Positions 1-11,778 of a stretch of DNA of 64,000 nucleotides are shown here, piece after piece. The DNA is from Dirofilaria immitis (lineage: Eukaryota; Nematoda; Chromadorea; Rhabditida; Onchocercidae). Every line of letters begins with the position of its first letter. Within the stretch, counting starts at the first letter, position 1. Made by a program: the position numbers and the translations under genes. Below the pieces are notes generated by a model, which saw only the letters and a list, made by a program, of their open reading frames with translations, did not search any database and had not been told where the DNA came from. The stretch lies in contig JAKNDB010000067.1 in NCBI GenBank assembly GCA_024305405.1, positions 390,001-454,000 on the forward strand, written 5' to 3'.

Positions 1-127
1 TATCAGATAAATTATAATATATGATATTAGATAATGATTAGCAACAATATAAGCAATTTTATTTTAAATGATAAATTCATTTATCATAAATAAATAATTA
101 TTTAATCATTGATCCGATATATTACAG

Positions 128-1015
128 ACAATTTATCCAATTTTGCCTAATTTCTTAAAAACAACTTGGGATCATCCGGCTGGTTGTAAAACAGTATTTT
201 TTGGGCACCAACAATAAAATGGTGCTTAGTATTAGCTGGTTTGGTTGATCTAATGCGTCCAGCAGATAAGCTTAGCTTTTATCAGGTAATAATCATTTAC
301 TTTGCTTCTTTTTTTCTTATTGTTTAACAGTTATCAATTAAAATAGATGGAAATGATAAAAAGTTTTACGGTAATATCATCAACTGCCATTAATATCATG
401 ATAATTATATGAGAATGAATTATTTCAAGAATGTGGCTTTGTTTTTACGGGAGGAATTTGGACGCGTTATAGCTTTGCTATCACACCTATCAATTACAAC
501 TTAGCAAGCGTAAATATATTTCTTTGTGGAGTTGCTCTTTTCAATTAGCTCGACTAGGCTATTATGGGGTTTGTTATTTTATCAGTATTATTTTGAGATT
601 ACATAATTTGAATTGATAAAGTAATAATATTTGATATTAGTTATTTATTGAATTAAGCAATTATGATTTTGCATTATTTTATATCACTTGGCCATTTAAT
701 TATTCGTCAGGCTTATTTTTTATATTTCAAATTGTCAAATCCTAAATTTTATTCTAGAACATAAGGCTTATTTTATTTATTGGAACATTTTTATATATCA
801 GTTAATTTTGTCTAATAATTTAGAAATGATTTCTGGCATACAACTTAAAGCTAAAAAAATTTAAATATTTGTTTAATCTGATCTCGAAGAAAAAAAACTT
901 TCCTCTTTATAGATGCTAAAAATATGAAAGTTTACATTTCATTCATAAATATTTATTTCAGGCATTTATAGCTCCCTCAATAAATGGTACAGTAGTGAAT
1001 ACCACTTTCGACTAA
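128..1015 (+). CDS. mpc-2: Mitochondrial pyruvate carrier 2, 5'-partial, with frame breaks
   Basis: Inner-membrane subunit of the MPC1/MPC2 complex that imports pyruvate into mitochondria. Exon 128-285 encodes a segment with the family signature (HPAG.KTVFFWAP.IKW, then GL.DL.RPADKLS). Exon 430-568 encodes the second half (GGIWTRYSFAITPINYNL, then QLARLGYY). Both align along their length with human MPC2. The first exon begins right after a 3' splice site, so the start lies off the window. A terminal exon at about 962-1015, in phase and ending in TAA, is possible but not supported by homology. Three one-base offsets interrupt the frame: the T6 run 197-202 (seven expected), the exon/intron junction at 285/286 (G missing) and the T4 run 538-541 (five expected). 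The intron is retained, so this is not a processed pseudogene. The breaks match those in other genes here and are probably sequence errors; true gene decay cannot be excluded. Confidence 0.8.
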
Positions 1016-2060
1016 TCACATTCATCCTCATTTTAGATTATTTTATAGATAGAAACAAATCAGAAATTTTTCATATTTATGAAGAATTGGAATGATAAAT
1101 CTCATTCATCCTTATATTATCATTTCATTGTATACTTTTTGATGTCAAATAAAATCTTATCATTTGTTAACTTTCACATTAAATAAAATTTTTAGTTTAA
1201 ACTTCAGTTTCTTGGCTCTAATCTTAAAAGCACTTGGGACATATAATGAGAACGGTACTACAACAATTCAGGAATCCGAATTCCAAATGAAAATTCTTTT
1301 CTGATATGATAATGATATAATAGGACAGTATTTTATAAGAAATATTCCGGAATAATTCAAGAATTGCAATGTTCATAAAATTCTATTCCCTTTTATTTTT
1401 AAATCTACACTGAATCTTCGAGTTTTTGAAAGGAGAATAATAGGTGTGTGGTAATTCAAGAAGTTCCGATTTTTTCTTTTGATTGTGATGGCTTCATTAA
1501 GACGAACTTCTTGAGAATGAAAACTTACCACATCCCTCCACCACTCTCGAAGACTACTTAACCCAATTTTTAACCAACCCAAATCAATGCAAATGAAGAC
1601 TACCGGGGTCGAATTCAAGTTGCGACTGATCATCATTCATTTTTTTATTCAATCATAAAAAGATTATTGCGAAGCCATCGTCGTGTCTTGCTTATTCACG
1701 TATTCCTTACTCACGTATTCCTTATTCACGTATTCCAAAGAATGAATCCTTAGCATCTTCAGGAATATATCCATACGAACGTAACGTGTCATACGGCTAT
1801 AACGTAACAAACTTTCTTTTAATTATTCTAAAAATGTGTTGAAATGGAAATTCTTTATAATTGTGTTTGAAATGTTCGAATTTTTGAAATAAATTCTGAA
1901 GTATTTTTGTATAATCTCTTTTACGATACTTTATCCGTTCATGCGGATGTAGTATTTATCATTATGATAAAATATCTCTTAGAAAAAGGCGTGATATGAT
2001 AGATCATCGATTACCGGTGAACTGATTTATTTCATAGTTCGAATTTCCATTGCTCAAAAA
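569..2060. other. AT-rich intergenic DNA
   Basis: No convincing coding signal beyond the possible last MPC2 exon near 962-1015. An 87-codon open frame on the minus strand (1373-1636) has no recognisable motif and is treated as chance. A 15-bp unit is repeated three times in tandem at about 1690-1737. The interval presumably holds the MPC2 3' UTR and the promoter of the following gene. Confidence 0.5.
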
Positions 2061-3914
2061 ATGAGTCAACATACCGATGCTAAGGGATTATCTTCGGCGC
2101 TTTTGCAGATGAAGGTTTGCTGATTTTTTTAGAAGTTTTTTAAGTGAAATGTATCTTCTATGTAGACTTACTTCATCCATCTTCTTATAGCTATTAGATC
2201 CTTTTATTGATTAATATCACAATTCTCAATATGAGATGCATGTCTAATAGCATATTTATTCTTGAAAGTATCAGACACTTCCTTGCGACAATGTTATTAA
2301 ACACACTTGCGGCATATTTCCGATTTTAAGTATTTCAAGTTCACTTCAATTTTAAAGGAAACTTTAGAACATGAGCTCGAATCCTTATATCTTTCTCTTA
2401 CCTAGATTTCTTTTCCTTATATTCAGCATGAATTACCTGTGTAAGTTATGTAAAGAACAATGACTTTGAATATGTTTGTAATTTATATGAGTTTATATAA
2501 AGGAAATGATTATAAATCTTTTTATAGTTTATGCAGAGAACAAGAATTCGCTTGGAGGAAGAAGCAAAGAGAAAAAACGAACAAAATTGCAAAAACGTTT
2601 TTAAAAAACGATGAAAAAAGGAGTCAGAGAGATCAGATAAAACAACTGAATCGTAAGTTAATTTCAAATTTTAAGTTTGCAACTAAAGAATTATTGTATT
2701 TTCGTGTCGTTTTTAGAAATATATTACGATAATATCACTGAAATTTTTAATTAATTGTGATTTCTTACTAGAAGTTGAAAATTTCGTATTCATTACTGAT
2801 TATCCTATATAAGGATGACTTTGTATATACATTAACTGTACCATTTTTAGATTATTTCTAACTTTTGATATAAAATTACAACTAAAAACTTTGTTCCTTT
2901 AGATTCATGTCTGTATACTTAAAAATTATCTAAACTGCATTTTAGAAGTTTGAAATTTGAAAATAGATATGATTTATTAGAAAATCTTTCGTTTGGGCGC
3001 ATGTCTTTTAAAGGCTTCAATCCAGAAGTTGAGGTATTTTTAGAGTATGCAAAATCTTTTGCTTTTTAAAATTTATATATAAACTTTCTCCGAAATTCTA
3101 TTCCACGATATGTTGTTTCATATTTGCTAAATGTGGCATTTTAATTTCAATTTTTATTCTGAATGTCAAATATTTTTTCATAAATTTGACAAAACAGTAA
3201 ATGCATATAATTTTCGTTATTTCTAGAAGCTTATGAAATATTATGAGGATTTGAAAAGCGGCAAAGTACCTGATGAAGTTGACTTCGATAGTGGACATGA
3301 TATTACCGATTACGAATTAGCAACATCAGTGTACGTTAGTGGTCTTAAATCATACAAACATAACAGTTTTTTAATTTTTATCATTTCATTGTTTAATAAG
3401 ATTTTAAATTTTAGATTCAGCGCGAAGACAAAAAGAGATAAAAATATCTAGAGGAAGATAAGGTGAGTCTTCTTAGATTTCATGCGCGTCTCTATCTTTT
3501 GTTTTTGTTTTCTTCTTTCTGTTGGAATTTTTTCAACTCACGTTTTTGCTGCATCCTTTTAATTTTACAAGAATGATTCTTGTGATATCTGTTCCATTAT
3601 TTTCGAAAAAAAATGATCTATTTGTTGGTGCCGAGTCTCAAAAATTTTTGAAATTGTAGGCTAGAATTGAAGACAATGTTAGAAATAATGGGATGTATCG
3701 GAAGTAGTAAAATAACATCCTTGACATGAGAATGATTCGTGAATATTTTGTAAAGGAATTAAGTATCAATAAAAATTTCTCTTTATAGATGGATGAAAGG
3801 AGTTTAATTGATGAAATTAATGAACGACCAACAAAGCGGAAAAGACGAGATGATGTAAATCGATCCGAACCAGGAATCCAAAAAGGCAACAATTGTGATC
3901 TCATTTATGCTTGA
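2061..3914 (+). CDS. M-phase phosphoprotein 6-like nuclear exosome cofactor
   Basis: MPHOSPH6/MPP6 family: an RNA-binding cofactor that helps join the nuclear RNA exosome (RRP6 side) to the MTR4 helicase for rRNA and other RNA processing. Exons: 2061-2114, 2528-2652, 2946-3033, 3227-3330, 3415-3462, 3789-3914. Homology signals are the N-terminal LLQMKFMQR and, most tellingly, SFGRMSFKGFNPEVEKLM, the family's most conserved stretch. A basic RPTKRKRR tail follows. Total 181 residues against about 160 in human. Two defects: an in-frame TGA at 2612-2614 in exon 2, between two A6 runs, so either a nonsense change or two compensating run-length errors; and a missing A in the A5 run 3440-3444, whose repair restores the frame into exon 6. 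The start is the first ATG, followed closely by the conserved LLQMK. Confidence 0.78.
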
Positions 3915-5895
3915 ATTTTGTCACTCAATGTGTATGTTATTTTAGGGTTTTTAATTATTCACATGTTATACTTTCTCCGGAAAATTTTATAATTAAAGCT
4001 AGTACGGATAAATAGTTGGAGATTTGGTCACCAACCGTTTCGACCTTTACAACTTGAATTATCAACGACATATCATAACAACATTTTTCTGGTTTATTTA
4101 AAATCGCTAAGATGATTCAATAGCTAATTAACCAAAGTTGAAATTAATTCGAAAAAGAAAATAGAAAAAAATGGCGATAAAGATCAAAAAATCGAATTTT
4201 ATGGCAGTGATGCGATTTTAAGGTCATAAATATTACGCATTAGAGAAAATTTGCTATTTGTCATCAATAATGACATGCAAAATCTACTAAGTTTTTAAAA
4301 ATGACTGGATTTTCTGAAGTTTTACTCTTATTCATTTCATAAAGGAATTTTAATGACTAGATTTCGATTTTGCAAAAATGACCTAGAGCTATAAACCCTT
4401 GTTACATTTGGGTGACATCACTGATAATATACAGGTGATATAAATGATATAAAGCAAATGTCATTATAATTTCATGCATGTAGTGGTGTTAGAAATGGAA
4501 ATTGTAAATTGAATGAAAGCAACGAATGGAGGAAATCACTTAAAGAATGATCAAAAAACAAATATCATGCAATCAAGAAAGTCTGATAGGATTAGAAAGT
4601 TGTATAATGCTTGAAATGATATCGTATATCTCAGTATGACTAGATCAAAAGATCGAATGAATTCATCAGTTGAACTTGTTCCATATCTTTGTTTTCGTAT
4701 TACAATTAGTAGCAGTTGATTTCAAATCAATTTATTTAGGACATTGAGTTAAGTTAAATTAAATTTTGTTTATTTCTGATATTTTTAGTCAGTCAATTTA
4801 TTTATGATTTCGATTTTCAATTTTTATTTTTATAATTTATTTCTCTTATTTATTTGTATTTAAATTTTTTATAAAATATTTAAAGAGAGTATATTGTAAT
4901 AAAATACTACAAAGTATTAATATATGCAATAATGCTTAGATCAAAATAATACTAAATATAAAAATGAAATTTCAAAAATTTAAAAATAATATAAAACAGA
5001 ATTTACAATTTTCCTGAATTTTAAAGTATTACATTTGCCTAATTAATTTATCTATTATTTTTATCAGATAGATAGGAAATAAATTTTGAATCATTTCTTC
5101 TGATAACTATTTGTAAGAAAAGATAATGGAAAGTTTTAACATGCGGAAGTAAAATTGCACATGCAAATCTTTTGTACAAACATTCCTAAAACTTATATAA
5201 CTTTAAGCGACTCAAAATACATTTCAATACGGTATTATTGAAATGATCGAAATAAATTATTTGTTAGTAGAAAGATTAAGTTTTTTTTTTTTTTTTTTGA
5301 TAATTCTTTGTGAGCATATATGTACTATTGTAGATAATTATCATTTAGTTTTTATAAGATAAGGAAGGTTGGAAGATGATAAGATTGAATAGATAATTAT
5401 CATTTAGTTTTTATAAGATAAAAAGAAAGTTGGAAGATGATAAGATTGAATAGATAATTATCATTTAGTTTTTATAAGATAAAGGAAGGTTGGAAGATGA
5501 TGATCAGATTATTCAATGTTCGATTATTAATTAGGATTGTAAATAGCATATATAATAAAAGCATAATTTATATTGATAGCTAAAGTTTCTAAACATAATT
5601 ATTAATCAATTAACTTTTTGAATCTAAAATTGATCATAAAAAATCATCATAAACTTTCAAAATAGTATTTCATGAATTAGCTTTTTTTTCTTAAATAAGA
5701 ATATAATTTGAAATGCAAGTAAATCTAATCATTTTTACGATGGTATTTTGATAAAATAATATTCATTAATTTGAAATTGTTATAAAATCTAAAAATTAAA
5801 CAATATATTGATATGTTTGTTAAAAATATTGATATGATTATTTTCAAATTTTTTAGTTTATCAAAATTAATACTTATGTGGTAAACGAACTAAAA
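3915..5895. other. AT-rich intergenic DNA with a 60-bp tandem repeat
   Basis: I see no gene. Notable content is a poly-T run at 5281-5298 and three tandem copies of a 59-61 bp unit at 5331-5501, listed separately. Confidence 0.5.
5331..5501. repeat. Three-copy tandem repeat, about 60-bp unit
   Basis: Copies begin at 5331, 5390 and 5451. They differ only by a few bases in an A/G-rich segment in the middle of the unit. Confidence 0.9.
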
Positions 5896-7914
5896 ATGTT
5901 TTATTATTTCTGTATTCTATATTTGTTATCAGTTCAAATGATAAAAGCTGAAACAAATAAATGTGTGGAGGTAAAATATTAATTGTTTACTTTTGTTTTC
6001 CTTTATATTATTTCTTTTCTTGTTAGCAAATATCAAAGCATAAAAATTACTTGATAAAAATGATAAAGTTCAAATAAAGATATATGAATAAGTTTTTAAG
6101 TAAATGCTTCAACTTATCTGACTGAGAACGATGGAAGTAAAAATTAATATGTTGAGTTAATTTGATAATATTCAAGTTGATTTATAAGTAATCTTTTAAT
6201 TTACAGTGTGCATCAATAAATTTAAAAGGTCGTTGGGGATTAACAAGTTTTGCACAGACTTATCATGATTATTCATTTACTGCAACTTGTGCATTGGGCA
6301 CTGATAGGGAACACTACACTAAGTGTTCCGGATATTGCATGACTTATTTGTTTCAAGATCCGGACGCTACTGATACGAGTGATAATGGTTAGAAAGTTAT
6401 TGATAATACATTTTGCGATCTTTTTTTTTTTTTTTTGATACTTCATTTAATGAACAGCAAAAGAATTTTGCAAATCTCTTCATATTGATTTATCTTTTTT
6501 CCTTTAACTTCAATATTGATTTATAGTATATTTAATTTCTGATTCAATTAGTTTATCTCGTTGAAGAGTTAATGGTAGTTAGAGGTTGTCATCAACGGCT
6601 TCTTGGAATACAAAGCACATCCATCTTCAGTAATCAAACATTGAATGGATCATACTGCGAATATGATAAGGATCTCGAGCGTTTCGACTCACAAGGAATA
6701 AAGTATATCTCAAAGCACTAGTAGAATTTTGTACTGGGTTAGCTATTATTGATTTTGTCTCGAGAAAAATAATAAATATAATACAATTCTGATATGATCA
6801 CTATACGATGAAAATTAGAATTATTTTTTAGCTTTGCTCTGAATTAAATTTCTTAAATTGAATTCTATACTTGCCTCTAGGGAAGTATGCAATGCAAAAG
6901 TAAAAGATTTTTCGATGTCAACAACATGTATTGGAAATGCAAATTGTTAGTTTTAATTTTTATACTTGTGGAATAGTTCCAACAATAAATTTAATTATTA
7001 GAAATAAAATTTCAATCGATAAATATTTCCTATTATTTTATTGAAAAATTTTGAACAAAAAATAGATTCAAAAAAATTAAGAAATCATTTTTATCATAAA
7101 GATAATGATTAGATCATTTGATTATAATACAAATGTGATCAAAACATTACGGATCAATTACTACTCATAGCCAAAATGTTTCGATTTCGTTCAGCTTAAA
7201 TTATCATTATCACTTTATTTTAATAGTTTTATTTTACTTCTATAAATGAATGAATTCCAGAATGATCAATCCTACTTGATTTAATCTTCGAAGATAGATT
7301 TCATGCAAAATTTTACATTATCATTATCATCAATTTTACATTATCATCAATTTTACATTATCATCATTATCAATTTTACATTATCATTATCAATTTTACA
7401 TTATCATAATCAATTTTACATTATCATCATCTTACAGTAATAAATAATTCTGATCGAATGTGCTATAGTTGTAATACAATGGAAAAAAATTGTATGCATA
7501 ATGAAGAACTTTGCAACAAAAAATTTTGCTCCAAAAGTATCGTTAAATTTGATGGTAAAATTTTTCAAAAATTCATTAAAAATATTCATTTCTCTTCAAA
7601 ATTTTTCTATTAAAACAGCTAACTTTTATTCAAATTTAAATAATCACTTAAAATTGTTGATTTTAATAATTTTATTATCATAATATTAATTTGCAGATTT
7701 GTATGTAGTTCATAAATCATGCACTGATATCAATCCATTAGGAAATAAAGATGGTTGTACATCATCCAATATAACTACTATTCCAGGCAATATGTTCAAA
7801 TTGAATGGTGAAATAATTCAATGTTTTTGTAGTGATAAAGATTACTGTAATGGAGTAAATAAAATTGTCTTATCTGCTATATGTCTAATTTTGTTGTTAT
7901 TTCAATTTATTTGA
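5896..7914 (+). CDS. GPI-anchored two-domain Ly-6/uPAR-like cysteine-rich protein
   Basis: Predicted cell-surface protein; function unknown. Exons: 5896-5970, 6207-6387, 6552-6702, 6881-6945, 7438-7554, 7697-7914. All phases match and there is no break (268 residues). A hydrophobic signal peptide (about residues 1-18, ending near MIKA) is followed by a first cysteine-rich domain of about 135 residues with nine cysteines (opening CVEC) and several N-glycosylation sequons. The second domain begins MCYSCNT, carries ten cysteines and closes with CFCSDKDYCN, the characteristic end of the LU/three-finger fold. A C-terminal hydrophobic tail (KIVLSAICLILLLFQFI) directly after the last domain is typical of a GPI-attachment signal. 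Nematodes have many such proteins, for example the ODR-2/HOT group; I cannot assign an ortholog. The second domain is a confident LU domain; the first is LU-like or a different cysteine module. Confidence 0.8.
7311..7436. repeat. Intronic short tandem repeat (about 17-23 bp units)
   Basis: Imperfect reiterations of a CAATTTTACATTATCAT-type unit fill the end of the fourth intron of the Ly-6-like gene, running up to the 3' splice site at 7437. Confidence 0.85.
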
Positions 7915-8196
7915 AATTTAATTTTTCAAATAATATTTTATAATTGATTTTTTATTTTATCAAAATTTTTTTCTTTCAAATTTAATTCATTTTAAATTAT
8001 TTTGAATTTTGATTCATTAAGAAAACTATGCCAAAATAAAATGATAAATTCAATAAATATAAATTGAAATAATTTATGCTTGCTTATTTTAAAAAAAATT
8101 GTTTCAGAAAAGAAAAAAATAATATTTGTTGAATAAAAAAATTTCATTTATTTTACTTCCTTCTTTCAACTTTTCTTTAGAATTTGAAGAAGGAAA

Positions 8197-8675
8197 ATTC
8201 TCTACTATATTAATTCTCTACTATATTAATTCTCTACTATATTAATTCTCTACTATATTAATTCTCTGCTATATTAATTCTCTACTATATTAATTCTCTA
8301 CTATATTAATTCTCTACTATATTAATTCTCTACTATATTAATTCTCTACTATATTAATTCTCTGCTATATTAATTCTCTACTATATTAATTCTCTACTAT
8401 ATTAATTCTCTACTATATTAATTCTCTACTATATTAATTCTCTACTATATTAATTCTCTACTATATTAATTCTCTGCTATATTAATTCTCTACTATATTA
8501 ATTCTCTACTATATTAATTCTCTACTATATTAATTCTCTACTATATTAATTCTCTACTATATTAATTCTCTACTATATTAATTCTCTGCTATATTAATTC
8601 TCTACTATATTAATTCTCTACTATATTAATTCTCTACTATATTAATTCTCTACTATATTAATTCTCTACTATATT
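8197..8675. repeat. 16-bp minisatellite, 30 copies, with higher-order structure
   Basis: Thirty head-to-tail copies of a 16-bp unit (ATTCTCTACTATATTA). All are identical except that copies 5, 11, 18 and 25 carry G in place of A (CTGCTAT). The variant recurs every 6, 7 and 7 copies, which implies that blocks of about seven units (112 bp) were amplified together. Confidence 0.95.
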
Positions 8676-9720
8676 TATTGTTAATTGACTATTGCTAATT
8701 ATAGATTGATGTTTTATGATCATTGTGTAACTTAGCTAAGTCACACAATAATAGGCATTATTTGATTTAGTACAATATTATAGCATATTTCCTTTCCTTT
8801 TCTCACTATTATTGTTTGTGCCATTGAACTATGACCATCAAATTAAACATCATCAGCTGTTGTTGAACTTTTCGACTAGCTAACGTTAGTTCCGAAATTC
8901 TTCCCTTTTAAATCTTCCGGAATTCTTCCTCTTCCTCATATTTCCTCCCACATGTCGAACTCTTGATCGGTTGATCTTATCTTATTATTGATCAGTAAAT
9001 CGAGTGCTTTTACGATAAACATCTTTATTCGTTCAGCTTGTTAAAATCTTCTTGTCATTTTGGCGCGCTATTCAAACTTTAATGTCCCATGTATACTTAT
9101 GACAATACTTGTCGCATCACTATTTAATCTTTTTTTTTTTAACAAAATTTCTATTGATTCATTCTATATAATCTTTTCACTTTCATCGACAACATTTCTA
9201 TCATTTAGCAGTTATTATGATGAAATGTAAACTGTTTCAATAGTAATTTTAGAATAGTGAAGAATTTTTATATCAATCAATTTATCAATGATGAAATGAG
9301 ATGATAATGTAAAAATGTAAAAGATAAGTGTTATAGAAGAATTGAAGAAATAACAAAGACATATTATAAGTTTCTGAACATTAAAATATGTTTCATTTAT
9401 TACAATGCATATTAATCATTTCAAAAAATAATCAATTATTCAAATGATATATTTTCTGCGCATTTTCTAATGAAATTTTTTTCCTTTTAAAGTTTGATCT
9501 TTTTAATCTTTGATTTTTTTTGTTTAAAATTACATATTGTTTGATCTTTTCTTATATAAATATATTATCGAAAATGCAACATTGTTCATTTATCTTTTTA
9601 TTTTTAATCAATATGATTTCTTTTTTCTCGATCTTAATACAATAACGAGAATTGATTTTTTTTTGAAGAGAAATTTCTAGAAAAATCAATTTGAAATTTT
9701 ACAATTTCTCAGTCTAATTT

Positions 9721-9838
9721 ATTACTGAAATAATAATTATATTATTTAGCCTAAATTCGAATCTATTAATTTATAATTGGTTACTGAAATAATAATTATA
9801 TTATTTAGCCTAAATTCGAATTTATTAATTTATAATTT
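9721..9838. repeat. Tandem duplication, about 59-bp unit
   Basis: Two adjacent near-identical copies, starting near 9722 and 9781, with one substitution visible. Confidence 0.85.
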
Positions 9839-10049
9839 CATTATTTAATTCATTTTATTATTTGTATACTCTTTTGTATTAATTTCATTTCATTTCATTT
9901 TCCTTCCTTCCATTAAACAGTAATAGTTGTAACAATCATTTTATTTCCTATTTTTGAATAAACATTTCACAAACAATTTTTTCACATCATAAAAGTTTAT
10001 ATGAGAAAGTTCGATGAATTGGGAAAAAAAAAAAAGTTTATTACAGCAA

Positions 10050-10058
10050 TATTTCAGG
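10050..10058 (+). promoter_or_regulatory. Probable spliced-leader trans-splice acceptor
   Basis: A pyrimidine-rich ATTTCAG ends at 10057, one base before the ATG of the small cysteine-rich gene. An AG this close to a start codon with no upstream coding exon is the usual picture of an SL acceptor in nematodes. Confidence 0.6.
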
Positions 10059-10730
10059 ATGTTTGCATATCGATCATTCCTTCTTATCGCTATTCTATTG
10101 ATCACTTCACCTTATTCATCGGTAATTATTTTCTTCTCTTTTTTCAACATTTACAGTAATTTTTTTTTTTTTTTTTTATAATTTTTACAATGCTCCTAAA
10201 CAGAGAGTTGTTTTACAAACAGGAAAAATACACGCCTTAAAAGCTGATGATTTTTCTACCTGTCGAAAAGAGAGTATTTTTATCAAATGTTATCATGTAA
10301 TTGCCTTATAACTTTTCAATTTATACTGATAATACATTCTGATAGTACGATGTATATATACATATTTCTTAGTATATATTTTGAAAACATTCAATTTTAA
10401 TTATTTTTTTTTATTATATCTGAAATGGATTTCATAAATAATTTTGTATACTTTTAGCAATTTATTAATTTTATTCAAAAATAATCAAAAATTTCATTTT
10501 TTTTTCTAATTTATTTTATTTTAAATATTATCAATATTTCTTTACATATTAATTTTTTTTTGTTTATTTATTGCTTAGAAATATTGATTAAAAAGAAATA
10601 AATTCGATTATAGATTGCTGAAAATTGCATATACAGTTGTGAATCATATTGGAAATGTTTGGAAATTCAAGGCATATGTGTACCACCAGATGGTTGTACG
10701 ATAACTTGTCAGAAGCATACAAAACATTGA
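10059..10730 (+). CDS. Small secreted cysteine-rich protein
   Basis: Unrecognised 90-residue protein. Exons 10059-10121, 10204-10296 and 10614-10730, all phase 0, no break. Residues 1-21 form a signal peptide with a hydrophobic core (LLIAILLI). The mature part carries eight cysteines, all in the last 50 residues: C-x8-C-x5-C-x3-C-x5-C-x6-C-x5-C-x3-C. The evenly spaced pattern suggests a compact disulphide-knit domain with about four bridges, such as secreted defence, signalling or excretory-secretory peptides. No family name can be given from the sequence alone. The start codon sits immediately after a probable SL acceptor. Confidence 0.7.
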
Positions 10731-11778
10731 TTAATTTCTTGAATTGATAATGTTAAAAAGCGAACTAACTATATTTATTTAATTAAATATATTTTATCTA
10801 AAATTGAAATTTATAAATTGTTAAATTGTTAAAATGTCATCAAATCAATATTATTGCATTAAAAAAATGTATAATTGTTTTAATATTTTGTATTTGATTT
10901 TTATTAGTAATTTAATTTTGAATATAAAATACTATCAATAATAATTTTGTATTTTGTTGTTGTTTGTTTAACAAAATTTGAAAACAATTTTGAATTCAAA
11001 TTCAAAATTGACGACAAATAAATTATAAATTTTAAACAATAAAATTTTCAAATTAAAAAGTTAAAATAAAATTCATTTTCAACTCGTAAAACTTCCTGAA
11101 TTTCATTGCTATAGAAGTTGTAGCAACAATTTAATTGGTTAGATTTGTTTAAAGTTTAAACGAACAGTTTTAATAGTTTGAACTTTGAAGGAACTTTGAA
11201 AATCTATTCTATGATCGATATCTATACACCGAAGAGCTCAACATGACTTACCCATTCCTTCCTAATATCTTATCATCGAGAATGTATCGTTTATCTCCCC
11301 AATGTTGCAGCAATAATTGAGTATTGCGATGTTCAGTTTATTTCTTGAGATACATGAACTCTATAGCACTTGTAAATTCCTAAAACGAAAATAGTAAACT
11401 ATTAGAAATATTTAAGTTCTAATTTAAATTTTAATTATATGATTAAATTTATTTATACTATTTAGATAATAGAAAAAAAAAAGGAAATCAATTATTTTCT
11501 CAATTTTATATTACAAATTCTTACATTCAAATCTTTTGCAAGTTCAATAAGAACATTTAAATAAATAATATTTACAGCATGAAGTTATGCCTATCTTTAA
11601 AATAAAATTGAAATTGAAATTCATAATTAAAAATATATTTATTAATTTGATAATAAAAATATATGATAGAAATGAAAAATGAAGGATTCTGAAATAAGTA
11701 AAAATTGTATTATATATTATATTTGAAATGATTCTTTTTTTAGGATTGTAATTTTATTTCTTTGATTAAATCCTTTCA
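10731..11778. other. AT-rich intergenic DNA
   Basis: About 1 kb between the cysteine-rich gene and the epoxide hydrolase gene. I see no coding signal or structured repeat. Confidence 0.5.

Larger units (their letters stand above)
7915..10057. other. Intergenic DNA with minisatellite and duplications
   Basis: Holds AATAAA-type signals downstream of the Ly-6-like gene (about 8034-8058), the 16-bp minisatellite at 8197-8675, and a duplicated block of about 59 bp (9721-9838). I see no gene. Confidence 0.5.

Noticed and set aside
128..568. MPC2 as a processed pseudogene
   Set aside because: The intron is retained at a sensible place and the same kind of break affects essential genes in the window.
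1373..1636. 87-codon minus-strand frame
   Set aside because: No motif, no splice or promoter support; surrounding DNA looks non-coding.
8197..8675. CRISPR-like array
   Set aside because: The repeats are contiguous 16-bp units with no spacers, in eukaryotic DNA.
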